Below, piece after piece: positions 44,557-52,462 of a DNA stretch of 64,000 nucleotides. Source of the stretch: CAKZQX01 sp034436755 (GTDB lineage Bacteria > Chloroflexota > Chloroflexia > Chloroflexales > Chloroflexaceae); assembly GCA_034436755.1 (NCBI GenBank), contig DAOTVB010000110.1, positions 62,001-126,000 on the forward strand, given 5' to 3'. The position numbers were made by a program, and so were the translations under genes. Under the pieces are notes generated by a model. It saw nothing but the letters and a program-made list of their open reading frames with translations. It had not been told where the DNA came from and ran no database searches. The stretch's first letter is position 1. The number at the start of each line of letters is the position of its first letter.

Positions 44557-46301
44557 CTAGAGTGCCGAGAAGTAGGTGAATGCACCCGTGTTGCCGACAT
44601 GCAGCGGATGGGATGCATCCCACTGCACCGCCCAGGACATCACCACATCGTTGGCGTCCAACTCCGAACCATCGTGGAACATGACACCCTCGCGCAGGCT
44701 GCAGGTCCAGACCGTCAGATCTTCGTTGGGTTCACAGGAAGTCGCCAGGGCCGGCTCCACTTCCGTGCCGCCCACCTCGTAACGCAACAGCCCTTCGAGC
44801 ACCTGCTCACAGGCCCGCAGCGACTCGCCGTCGGTCTCGTCCGCACAGTAGAGGCTGATCGGCTCCGCATTCTGCATCCAGACAAAGGTGTCCTGGTCGC
44901 CCGACTGTACCACGGCGAAATACTCATTACCGAGTGGGCTGGCATGCGCGCCCTCAACATCGACCTGATAGACCACCGTTGAGCCGCCGTTGGCAATCGG
45001 CACCATCGGGACATGCTGTTTGATCAAGTTGTTGGCCTCCTCGTAGAGCGGGCGGCGCTCCTCGTTATCGGCCAGGGAAGCCGCCTCTTGCAGCGTTGAG
45101 GTGATATCTTCAAATTTCTCACCAAACTGCTGCGAGGCACCCGCGCCAAAGTGGAAGTCGACGAAGTTGGTCATATCGGGATAGTCGGCGTTCCAGCCCA
45201 GCAGATGCAGTCCTTCCAGTTCACCCGCGTCGGCTGCGGCAATAAACGCGCCCGACTCCATCACATTGATGTCTGCGGTAATACCAATCTCGGCCAACTG
45301 CGCCTGCAGATCCTGCGCAACCACACCCGGCTCGGGCAAGTAGCTGCGGACCACATCGCGGTAGGCAATCTCGGTCTCAAAGCCCTCGGGATAGCCCGCC
45401 TCGGCCAGCAGTTCCCGTGCGCGCTCCGGATTATATTCGTACCACTCCTCGCCAACACAGGCATTGGGAATGGCACATGGCGTAAAGTGGGTTGCCACAC
45501 TCGATCCGGGTGGATAGAAGTTATCGACAATACGCTGGCGATCAATACCCATTGCAATCGCCTGGCGTACCTGCTCATTGTCAAACGGCGGGTAGGTGTT
45601 GTTCATCCCGACATAGAAGATATTCAGCGGTGCGCGCTCGATCAACTGCAGATTCTCATCCCCCTCGGCAGTAACAAAGTCATCCGGGGCCGGATTGTCG
45701 ATTGCATCCACCGTTCCTGTTGCAGTTCGAGCAGGCGCTGGGCTGCTTCTGCACTCCAGCGGAAGACCAGCGTCTCCGTCTGGGCCGGATCGCCCCAGTA
45801 GTCTTCGAAGCGTGTGTAGACAACTTGCTCACCCCGATCCCAGGTATCGACCATGTAGGGGCCGGTGCCGACGGGGTTCTCCAGTGGCGAACCATCCGTG
45901 GCCTCGAGATGCTCGCTCGGCTGGATGGAGAAGGGCACAAACGCCGCTTTAACCGGGAAGGCCGGGTCAGGGCGGCACATCGTGAACTGCACCGTCATCT
46001 CATCGATAGCGGCGATTTCCTGCAAGATCCCGCCATACTCACAGTCGGGCGCGCTGACCACCAGCAGATCGCCCTCGGCTGCGGCCGTTTCTTCGGTCGG
46101 CTCTTCCTCAGCGTCAGCTTCGGTCGGCTCCTCCTCAGCGTCAGCTTCGGTCGGCGTTTCCGCCTCAGTTTCTGTAGTTGGCTCGGTGGCCTCGGTAGCC
46201 TCGGTCGTCTCGGCGACCTCGGTTGGCGCTTCGGGAGCGGCTCCCTGCTGCCCACCACAGGCTGCCAGAATGGGAAGAAACAGCGCCGGCAGGAGCAGCA
46301 A
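44557..46301 (-). pseudogene. Circularly permuted SBP_bac_5 peptide-binding lipoprotein gene, frameshifted
   Basis: A lipoprotein signal (LFLPILAAC) and Glu/Thr-rich linker lead to the middle of an ordinary family-5 binding protein (NPVGTGPYMVDTW), then the C-terminal lobe (RAPLNIFYVGMN, VRQAIAMGIDRQRIV, ADYPDMTNFVDF, HVPMVPIAN), and only then the usual N-terminal part (VLEGLLRYE, SLREGVMFHDGSELDANDVV), ending YFSAL. The order is thus circularly permuted. At 45716-45717 one G is missing (GG for GGG on the coding strand), so two frames are needed. The TAG at 44557 is followed in frame by 13 codons that look like the natural tail. No ATG fits the start; TTG at 46301, or an ATA at 46340 after GAGGT, are the only options. 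Would bind peptides for the DppBC permease if repaired. Confidence 0.82.
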
Positions 46302-46823
46302 TGCTGCCTGGCGGCGCCAGTGTGTACCTACTACGTATATAGTTTTACCTCATGGTAACTGTAAGAGATCATCACAAACAGGTCAACCATCACACCCGAG
46401 TTATGACCGGCAGATCACCCCCCTTCGGGCTATGCTATCGGACACAGACAGATCAATCCGGTACCGGGTGAGGGGACACCCGCCCCGATGGTATCCGGGA
46501 AAACCGGCGAGTATAGCTGGGGTCAGAGAAACGATTGAGGATTATAGCAGAAAGGCCAGGAGGCGTCAACGCGCGCAGGCAGGAGGTGCAACGTAATACG
46601 TGGTGGGGGTTTGGACCACGAAAGCCACGAAATGAGCGAACAACGCGAAACGTATGGACATCCGCGACGAGCGTCTGGGCAGCAAATGTACTCCCTGAGC
46701 AGGATAGTTCTATCTGCAGGTTCACTGCTTCGCGCGCTTCGTGGCCTTCGTGGTTTTTTGCACGTTTGGCGGCAAATTGGCCTTAGCCTCTTCAGGCACG
46801 CGCTCTACAGCCACAGGTCGCAT
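46302..46823. other. Intergenic region with family D palindrome
   Basis: About 520 bp with no gene. A palindromic element at 46612-46758 has arms GGACCACGAAAGCCACGAAA and GCTTCGTGGCCTTCGTGGTT. Upstream of it lies CCGGTACCGGGTGAGG...CCCCGATGGTATCCGGG, another imperfect inverted repeat (about 46459-46502). Confidence 0.5.
46612..46758. repeat. Palindromic repeat family D (CCACGAAGGCCACGAA)
   Basis: The two arms are inverted copies of a CCACGAA-type dimer. Related sequence lies at about 15374-15412 (GGACCATGAACAACACGACA) and 25771-25885 (GGACCACGAATGTCACGAAA ... TTTCGCTTATTTCGC). Confidence 0.55.
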
Positions 46824-47159
46824 TTACGCCACGGCATAGTCGGTAAACTGGCGCACGCCCGGCTCTTGAAACCCCAGGACAATCTGATCCTTGGGAATGC
46901 CCGCCGCCACCAGGTCATAGGCCACCCCGCTATCCGTGTCATCGCGCTGAATCCATACCTTTGCATTGATAATTTCAATATGAACGAGGCAGCCATGGAT
47001 GCGCCGCGCGCCGTGCCATCCCTCAGTGAGCAACAGATAACTATCGCGCTCACAATCAAAAACGGGCTTGCACTGGATATCGCCATATGCGTAGGGGATA
47101 CGCGTGTAGGCCAGCAATACCTGTTGAATAATGGTGCGGAATTCTGTTAGTGTATCCAT
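46824..47159 (-). CDS. xisI: XisI-family protein
   Basis: 111 aa. It starts inside the end of xisH (13-bp overlap), with GGGAGGAAATT upstream. The family landmarks are visible: an N-terminal helix (TEFRTIIQQVLLAYTRIPY), then FDCERDSYLLLTEGWHGARRIHGCLVHIEIINAKVW and the closing IPKDQIVLGFQEPGVRQFTDYAVA (seen in segments). XisI was named for its need in excision of the fdxN element in heterocystous cyanobacteria, but it also occurs, always with XisH, in many bacteria that have no such element. Biochemical role unknown. Translational coupling with xisH suggests a stoichiometric pair. Confidence 0.92.
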   Translation of the reverse strand: MDTLTEFRTIIQQVLLAYTRIPYAYGDIQCKPVFDCERDSYLLLTEGWHGARRIHGCLVHIEIINAKVWIQRDDTDSGVAYDLVAAGIPKDQIVLGFQEPGVRQFTDYAVA

Positions 47160-47563
47160 CGGGTAATTTCCTCCCGTTCCGGGTGAAATACGATGATGCG
47201 TAGATGTTGTTGTTGCATTAACAATTGGCCGACTGGTTCCTCAAATAATGTAAAATAAATAGCTTCGCGGACGGCCAGGTAGAGTTCGCGTTCCGGCTCA
47301 GTCGTCTGGAGAATGGTACGATATAAGATAAACTGCCCAAGTGCATTGCGCAGGTCTTCTATTTCTGAAGGTCCAAGGAAACTCTTAATTTCAACTGCAA
47401 TCTTCCGGCCTTGTTGCTCCGCGGCAACTAATTCTTCTGCGCCTAAATCAACGTACATATCTTTTGTCCCCCATTGCAAGCGCAGTGGGTCGTGGGTGAT
47501 TTCCCATCCATCTTTGATCAACGCCTGTTTAACGGTATGGTGATAAATATCTCGCGCAGCCAT
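47147..47563 (-). CDS. xisH: XisH-family protein (PD-(D/E)XK-like)
   Basis: 138 aa from the ATG at 47563 (GGAGCAGG upstream), starting at the family N-terminus MAARDIYH. XisH proteins belong to the PD-(D/E)XK nuclease superfamily; here the motif is VDLGAEELVAAEQQGRKIAVEIKSF, quoted in parts: Asp in YVDLGAEE, then E-x-K in AVEIKS. The C-terminal half has GQFILYRTIL and LYLAVREAIYFTLFEEPVGQ. The nuclease-like core suggests DNA processing, but no activity is established. It overlaps xisI by 13 bp. No integrase (xisF/xisC-like) is nearby. Confidence 0.92.
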   Translation of the reverse strand: MAARDIYHHTVKQALIKDGWEITHDPLRLQWGTKDMYVDLGAEELVAAEQQGRKIAVEIKSFLGPSEIEDLRNALGQFILYRTILQTTEPERELYLAVREAIYFTLFEEPVGQLLMQQQHLRIIVFHPEREEITRWIH

Positions 47564-47719
47564 TAGACCTGCTCCATGGTATTGCCGAACGACACAACCA
47601 TTATTATACCCGGTTTGTGCGTTGTGGGTCATGTGGAGGGTGTGGATGACGCAGGCGGGGGTTATGTCGTAGTGGTGGGAGTGGGATGGTGAAGAGAGGG
47701 GGACAGACAACCACTGGCT

Positions 47720-48137
47720 TTACACTTGTGATCGCTGCTCAAGGAACGTTCGTGCCGGTATGATGCGGATGCCGCGATACGGGTTTAATACCGGCAGGTC
47801 CGCATCACCCTGATGAGCGTGTCTGCTGCCCCACTGACCCAACTTCAAGGAATTTGTTATCTTCAGGATCACGACAGTCAGTAATCTTCTCACTAATAGT
47901 TACCAGATGTACATGTTGCAGAAAAACGGCAAGAAATTGCTCGCGTTTATCGAATGATAGATAGCGATCAAACTTATTGCGTAAAAGCACGCTGGTAAGT
48001 TCAAGCAAGGTTGACTCTGCGACAAGCAGCGTGCCTTCCGTCAGGGCAGCATCGAGTGCCCGGCGTGGCACCGACTCGCGCAACAACGCGGCGCTAATGA
48101 TGGTACTGGTGTCAAAGACGATCCGCTCACGTTTCAT
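47720..48137 (-). pseudogene. PIN-domain (VapC-like) toxin gene with two frameshifts
   Basis: From the ATG at 48137 (11-bp overlap with the antitoxin gene) the frame reads a normal PIN start: IVFDTSTIISAALL with the first Asp, STLLELTSVLL with the Glu, and CRDPEDNKFLEV with the second acidic cluster. It then runs into a stop at 47806 after out-of-family residues (GSVGQQTRSSG). In the next frames the natural continuation is visible: VSGAADTLI, then GDADLPVLNPYRGIRI to a TAA at 47720. Two single-base losses, near 47842 and 47811, explain this. The truncated protein lacks the last active-site Asp, so it is probably inactive, unless these are sequence errors. Confidence 0.75.
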
Positions 48138-48360
48138 CGTGGAGCAACTCATCAAGGATTTCGGGTGTTAGCCCTTTTGCCTGCGCTTCATAGCTGAGAT
48201 CGTCCATGATCTGCTGCAAGGTTGTTGTAGCGGTGGTGGGATTTGTCTGTAAAAGCATCCGCAGCAGTAGTTGGATCTTGCGGCGCTCTTCATCGGACGC
48301 AGCATAGTAGCGCGTTGCGGTATCGGGATCAATCGGGATGGTTATTGTTGTCTCGCTCAT
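48127..48360 (-). CDS. Antitoxin-like partner of PIN toxin
   Basis: 77 aa, ATG start. It is an all-helical small protein: an N-terminal strand-like SETTITIPIDPDTATRYY, then basic RRKIQLLLRMLLQ and an acidic tail (LTPEILDELLHDET). The stop overlaps the PIN gene start by 11 bp, the usual arrangement of toxin-antitoxin pairs. Similar short proteins precede PIN genes in cyanobacteria and Chloroflexi. It would bind and neutralise the toxin and repress its own promoter. A family C repeat lies just upstream. Confidence 0.75.
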   Translation of the reverse strand: MSETTITIPIDPDTATRYYAASDEERRKIQLLLRMLLQTNPTTATTTLQQIMDDLSYEAQAKGLTPEILDELLHDET

Positions 48361-48369
48361 GGCGATATT

Positions 48370-48445
48370 TCCTTAGACAAAGAACAGACCAATGGTTCAA
48401 TAATAGAGTTTCTGGCACGTTCTGTTCTGTGTTCTTTATAATAAA
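48370..48445. repeat. Palindromic repeat family C copy in antitoxin promoter region
   Basis: ACAAAGAACAGACCAATGG faces GTTCTGTTCTGTGTTCTTTA as imperfect inverted arms, directly upstream of the antitoxin gene. Confidence 0.45.
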
Positions 48446-48489
48446 TAGTTATACAAATCTACTTATCATAGTATAATCAAGGAGAAAAT

Positions 48490-48717
48490 TCACCCCATAT
48501 ACTCCCGCCACTCCCCAGGCAATACATCAAAATCCTCCGCCATGGCGATCATGCCGCGGGCACTGCCCGGTCGGCGCGGTTGCCGGGCAGGTTGCAGCGG
48601 TACTAACCGAACCGTCTGCTGATCGTCCGTCGTAATCAGCACGATTTCGCCGCGTAGGGCGGCAGCGATTAAGCCGGGTAGTTGCCGGGTTGCTTCGTCT
48701 ACGTGGAGTTGCTGCAT
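48490..48717 (-). CDS. Orphan Phd/YefM-type antitoxin
   Basis: 75 aa, ATG preceded by CGGAGG. The N-terminal part (HVDEATRQLPGLIAAALRGEIVLITTDDQQTVRLVPL, seen as EIVLITTDDQQ followed by VRLVPL) matches the Phd/YefM DNA-binding fold, in which the Glu-Ile-Val-Ile-T segment is conserved; the C-terminal part (PGSARGMIAMAEDFD, EWREYMG) is the toxin-binding tail typical of partners of PIN toxins. No toxin follows: downstream on this strand is the promoter of the other TA pair. So it is either an orphan or a relic. Confidence 0.78.
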   Translation of the reverse strand: MQQLHVDEATRQLPGLIAAALRGEIVLITTDDQQTVRLVPLQPARQPRRPGSARGMIAMAEDFDVLPGEWREYMG

Positions 48718-49117
48718 GCTCAGAGCCTCCGATAATCTGGCGGTATGACCTTTGGTATGCAGTATAGCACACCATCATCTGATGCATCCATCGGGCTGAG
48801 GCCCATTCGTGTATTCGTGGTTCCATTCGTGGACGGTGGGCTACGTCAACATGGATAGTAACCGTTGTGCTAACATTCGTCGGCATCAGGCAGGAAGCTC
48901 GGAACCGCCTGATGAAGTTTGAAAACATAGTCCGGATATGAATGACCGGGAGTCCCGGCTTTAGCCGGTGGGATGCCTGCCGGGGCCAGGGCCGGGGCAT
49001 ACCACTGGGAACGCCTGATCCGGCTGAAGCCGGGACGCCTGATCAGTGGTGTCCGGATTTAATGTTCAAACTTCGTAAGGCGGCACTACAAGCACGGTAC
49101 AGGCCTTTGACATCGCC
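48718..49117. other. Intergenic region with a complete family B element
   Basis: About 400 bp with no gene. The first ~190 bp show nothing recognisable beyond the antitoxin upstream region; 48914-49074 is a family B palindrome with clean ends. Confidence 0.5.
48914..49074. repeat. Palindromic repeat family B, copy 4 (best ends)
   Basis: 161 bp with perfect 10-bp inverted ends GAAGTTTGAA (48914-48923) and TTCAAACTTC (49065-49074), each followed inward by a TCCGGAT block, and an interior of GAGTCCCGGCTTTAGCCGG and CCGGCTGAAGCCGGGAC. Confidence 0.75.
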
Positions 49118-50347
49118 CTATCGCCCGCACTGGGTCGGGTGTTGCGCCTGATTGTAGACCCGTTCAAACTCCTCCATAAACTGCCCGGCCAGCGTGGGGT
49201 CATCCACAATCAGCAGGTTCTCGTCGTTGGTCTCCTCGGCCCGTCCGGTAAAGTTGTACGAGCCGGTGATGACCGTGCGCTCGTCGATGATGATGAACTT
49301 GTGATGCATTGTGTAGCAGTTGCCGTCGTCCAGTACCGCAACCCCCTGGCTCTGGAGCGTGTCAAACTCGGAGCCGATGCCACCGGCGTTGCGTGTCTCG
49401 AAGACGCCCTGCACCGTAACCCCGGCCGCGTGGCGATCAACCATGGCCTGTGCAATTTCATCGCTGGTGAAGGAGAAGGCCAGAAAGTGGATGCTGGACT
49501 GCGCACCCGCCAGCCACTCCACCAGGCGCGGCGCGGGGCGGTCTTGCGGCGAGAAGTAGTTCTCAATTGTCACCGTGCCCACCTGGATCAGCGGATAGGG
49601 CGACAGCGACGCTTTGTCGTTGCCGAATGTCCCGGCAAACATCTGCTCAAACTCGGTGATATAGTTTGCCACCACCGGCTGAATGGTAATCCGCAGCAGG
49701 TTGTTGTTATTGCGATAGGTGCCATTAACGGTCATATTCCAACTGCCCATCCAGACCAGTGCGTTGTCGATAATCACGAATTTGCTGTGCAGAAAGGCGG
49801 TTGAGTCCTCCCAGGCAATCGGAATGCCGGCTGCTTCCAGTCGGCCGGCCCACTCGGCCATCTCCGGCTTCTCAAGATTCTCCCGGTCTAGCGCCAGTCG
49901 GACTACCACGCCCCGCTCAACTGCACGGACCAGCGCGTCGGCGATTCCCGGCAGGTTATACTCAAACACGGCCACATCAACCTGTTGTTGAGCGGCGTCA
50001 ATATCGGCAATCAACGCTGTCTCGTGCGGGGGTGGCGTGCGGCGCTCCGGCTCATCGGGGTAGACCAGCCAGGGTGTGGTAAAAAATGCCTGAATGCTCC
50101 CCGCGCCATCTTCATAAACCAGCGGATCAAGCGGCTCCGAGGCGACCGGCGCGACCTCGATCAGTTCTCCCAGGTCTTCCAGGTCCGTCACCTCGCCCAA
50201 CTGCTCCAGGTCAACCTCGATATAGCCCTCCTGGATCAGATAGCCGACCAGTAGCAGGAGCAGTACGGCAATTACCGCCCGGATCGTAGGCGGCCCCCGG
50301 CGGCGACCAGCGCGGCGTGACTTGGATGCTTTCCGACGACGAGCCAT
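49118..50347 (-). CDS. Membrane-anchored phospholipase D-like protein
   Basis: 409 aa, ATG preceded by AGGAGGAG. A basic N-terminus (RRRKASKSRRAGRRRG) and one transmembrane helix (about 22-42) place the rest outside the membrane. Two PLD half-domains follow, with HKD motifs HSKFVIIDNALVWMGSWN (around residue 190) and HHKFIIIDERTVITGSYNF (around residue 345); both have the His, Lys and Asp. Family members cleave phosphodiester bonds of phospholipids or nucleic acids; the many asparagines after each HKD fit the bacterial nuclease/cardiolipin synthase-like branch. It lies 120 bp downstream of the last pyr-operon gene, on the same strand. Confidence 0.87.
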   Translation of the reverse strand: MARRRKASKSRRAGRRRGPPTIRAVIAVLLLLLVGYLIQEGYIEVDLEQLGEVTDLEDLGELIEVAPVASEPLDPLVYEDGAGSIQAFFTTPWLVYPDEPERRTPPPHETALIADIDAAQQQVDVAVFEYNLPGIADALVRAVERGVVVRLALDRENLEKPEMAEWAGRLEAAGIPIAWEDSTAFLHSKFVIIDNALVWMGSWNMTVNGTYRNNNNLLRITIQPVVANYITEFEQMFAGTFGNDKASLSPYPLIQVGTVTIENYFSPQDRPAPRLVEWLAGAQSSIHFLAFSFTSDEIAQAMVDRHAAGVTVQGVFETRNAGGIGSEFDTLQSQGVAVLDDGNCYTMHHKFIIIDERTVITGSYNFTGRAEETNDENLLIVDDPTLAGQFMEEFERVYNQAQHPTQCGR

Positions 50348-50467
50348 AGTAATCTCCTCCTGTCCAATGCCATAATAATGTTATGCGGAAGTGCGGAAAC
50401 GGGGAGGTGCGGAGGCGCTGCGGTCCTGTCTCAACTCACCGCGTCAGCGCCTCCCCAGCTTACAGGA

Positions 50468-50902
50468 CTATCTCCGGCGCGGCCAGCGGCAGGTGAAGGT
50501 GCCCGGTTTGCGGCGGCGGCGCTGCTGCCAGAGCGCGCGGCGGGTGGGGCCCTGCTCGGCGAGTGCGTCCGGGGAGAGGGTACAACTGGTGTCGGGCAGG
50601 TCTACGGTCACGTCCTCCAGATCGGGGGCAAGCTCGATCAGGGTATGGTGGGCCAGGGCGACCAGTTGCCCGGCGGTATGATCAGCGGTGACCGCCTGCG
50701 TAACCCGCAAGAGCGTTCGCCGGATCGCCCCGATTGCCGCATCCACCTCTGCGTCGGAGCGGGCAGCATCGGCGGCACTTTGGGCTGCCTGCCGGGTGGC
50801 CCACTCGATCAACGGGCGGGCCAGGTCGTCGGTCAGATCGCCGGTCAGCCCGGCGTCTTCCATAATGCGCTCGGCGGCCTGCTGCTGGCGTGCATGTGTC
50901 AC
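50468..50902 (-). CDS. Unknown protein in the pyr operon
   Basis: 144 aa from a GTG at 50902, one base after the pyrC stop, with GAGGGG upstream; an ATG at 50929 overlapping pyrC is the alternative. The N-terminal two-thirds are helical (ARPLIEWATRQAAQSAADAA, AIGAIRRTLLRVTQAV), followed by an acidic stretch and a very basic end (WQQRRRRKPGTFTCRWPRRR). No family is recognised. Tight coupling to pyrC implies co-expression with pyrimidine synthesis genes. Confidence 0.6.
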   Translation of the reverse strand: MTHARQQQAAERIMEDAGLTGDLTDDLARPLIEWATRQAAQSAADAARSDAEVDAAIGAIRRTLLRVTQAVTADHTAGQLVALAHHTLIELAPDLEDVTVDLPDTSCTLSPDALAEQGPTRRALWQQRRRRKPGTFTCRWPRRR

Positions 50903-50903
50903 G

Positions 50904-52412
50904 TTACCCCTCACTTGTGAGAATGCCATCCAGGCGCGAAGCCTGGCGTGGCGAACTGACTTCCTTGCCAAAATCGTCGCGCCGAAACACGATGACTCCA
51001 CCGGCCATCGTCAACATCACCTGGCCGCGCAGTTGCTGCCCATGGATGGGGCTGTTCTTGCCCTTCGAGGCAAAGGTCGTCGCATCGACGGTCCAGGGAA
51101 TATCCGGATCAAACACAACCAGATCCGCGCGCGCCCCCGGGTGGAGCGTGGAGGGTGCGCGGCCCAACACCTGCGCCGGTCCCTCGGTCAGTTTGGCGGC
51201 CACATTCACCAGGTCCATCTCCCCCCGGTGAACCAGGGTCAGCACCAGGCCCAGCGCCGTCTCCAGACCGCTTATACCACAGGCGGCAAAGCCATATTCG
51301 CACTCTTTATCCACCGTGGCGTGGGGCGCATGGTCGGTGGCAATCGCATCAATCGTCCCATCGCGCAGCCCTTCGAGCAGGGCCTCGATATCTTCCTCGC
51401 CCCGCAGCGGCGGACTCACGCGGGTACGTGTGTCGTACGGAGAGAGTAGCCGGGGATCAAGCCAGGTGCGCAGCCCCAGCCCCTGGTGATTCTGGGCCGA
51501 CTTCTTGCCCCGACCACGCCGGCCGCTGGTTTTAGCCGGCTCCGCCGAAGCCTCGCCCGTCTCAACCTCGGCCAGCGACCCCAGTACCCACTGGTCGGTC
51601 AGCGTGAGGTGATGCGGCGTAACCTCGGCCGTTACGCGGACGCCCCGCTGGCGGGCACTACGAATAAGCGCCACCCCGCCCGCCGTACTCACATGACAGA
51701 TATGCAGATGCGCCCCGGTCATCTCCGCCAGTGCAATATCGCGGGCAATCTGGGACTCCTCGGCGGCGGCGGGATAACCGGGCAGTCCCAGCCGGGTACT
51801 GACGACGCCTTCGTGCATGGCCCATCCCCAGTTGAGCCGGGTGTCCTCGCAGTGGCTCATAATCGGCACACCCAGCATACTGGCATAGGCCAGCGCATTG
51901 CGCATCACCACCGGATCTTGCACCGGGCTGCCGTCATCACTAAAGGCAATACAGCCCGCCTCCACCAGTTCCGCCATCTCGGTCAGTGTCTTCCCCTCAC
52001 GCCCGAGCGTCACCGCGCCGATCACATCCACGCGAATATGCCCATCGCGGCGGGTGATCTGGCGCACCTGGCGCACAACGGCGGCCCGGTCATGTGGCGG
52101 ATTGGTGTTCGGCATGGCACAGATCGTCGTAAAGCCACCCCGGGCCGCCGCCAGCGTGCCGGTCGCAATCGTCTCTTTGTGCTCCTCCCCCGGCTCGCGC
52201 AGATGCGTATGCAGATCGGTAAAGCCGGGAGCCACCACGCACCCCCGCGCGTTAATCACCTCAACATTATCGCCGAGCGACTGCTGCTCCGGCGACATCT
52301 CAGCCAGATCAAAGATCTGAACCACTTTCCCGTCTTCAATCAGCACATCGCCCACGGTGGCCACCCGCTGGGCCGGGTCGATAATGCTGCCATGTTTAAT
52401 CAAGTAACGCAT
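50904..52412 (-). CDS. pyrC: Dihydroorotase
   Basis: 502 aa (family usually 425-450). It closes carbamoyl-aspartate to dihydroorotate, the third step of pyrimidine synthesis. Metal-binding DLHTHLREPG, substrate-binding MPNTNPP, FSDDGSPV with the bridging Asp, His in SHCED and in HICHVSTAGG, and the catalytic Asp in AIATDHAPH are all present, as in type I dihydroorotases. A lysine-rich insertion of about 35 residues (about 281-315, with SGRRGRGKKSAQ) sits after HHLTLTDQWV and accounts for the extra length. ATG start. It is 50 bp after pyrB. Confidence 0.93.
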   Translation of the reverse strand: MRYLIKHGSIIDPAQRVATVGDVLIEDGKVVQIFDLAEMSPEQQSLGDNVEVINARGCVVAPGFTDLHTHLREPGEEHKETIATGTLAAARGGFTTICAMPNTNPPHDRAAVVRQVRQITRRDGHIRVDVIGAVTLGREGKTLTEMAELVEAGCIAFSDDGSPVQDPVVMRNALAYASMLGVPIMSHCEDTRLNWGWAMHEGVVSTRLGLPGYPAAAEESQIARDIALAEMTGAHLHICHVSTAGGVALIRSARQRGVRVTAEVTPHHLTLTDQWVLGSLAEVETGEASAEPAKTSGRRGRGKKSAQNHQGLGLRTWLDPRLLSPYDTRTRVSPPLRGEEDIEALLEGLRDGTIDAIATDHAPHATVDKECEYGFAACGISGLETALGLVLTLVHRGEMDLVNVAAKLTEGPAQVLGRAPSTLHPGARADLVVFDPDIPWTVDATTFASKGKNSPIHGQQLRGQVMLTMAGGVIVFRRDDFGKEVSSPRQASRLDGILTSEG

Positions 52413-52462
52413 CCATATCTCCAGTATGGTTAACAGGCCACATGCCGAAGCTCCTGTCGGGA

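Noticed and set aside
44515..44559. Recoding of the TAG in the binding-protein gene (for example as pyrrolysine)
   Set aside because: No pyl genes are seen, and the same gene has a frameshift and lost start; decay or error is more likely.
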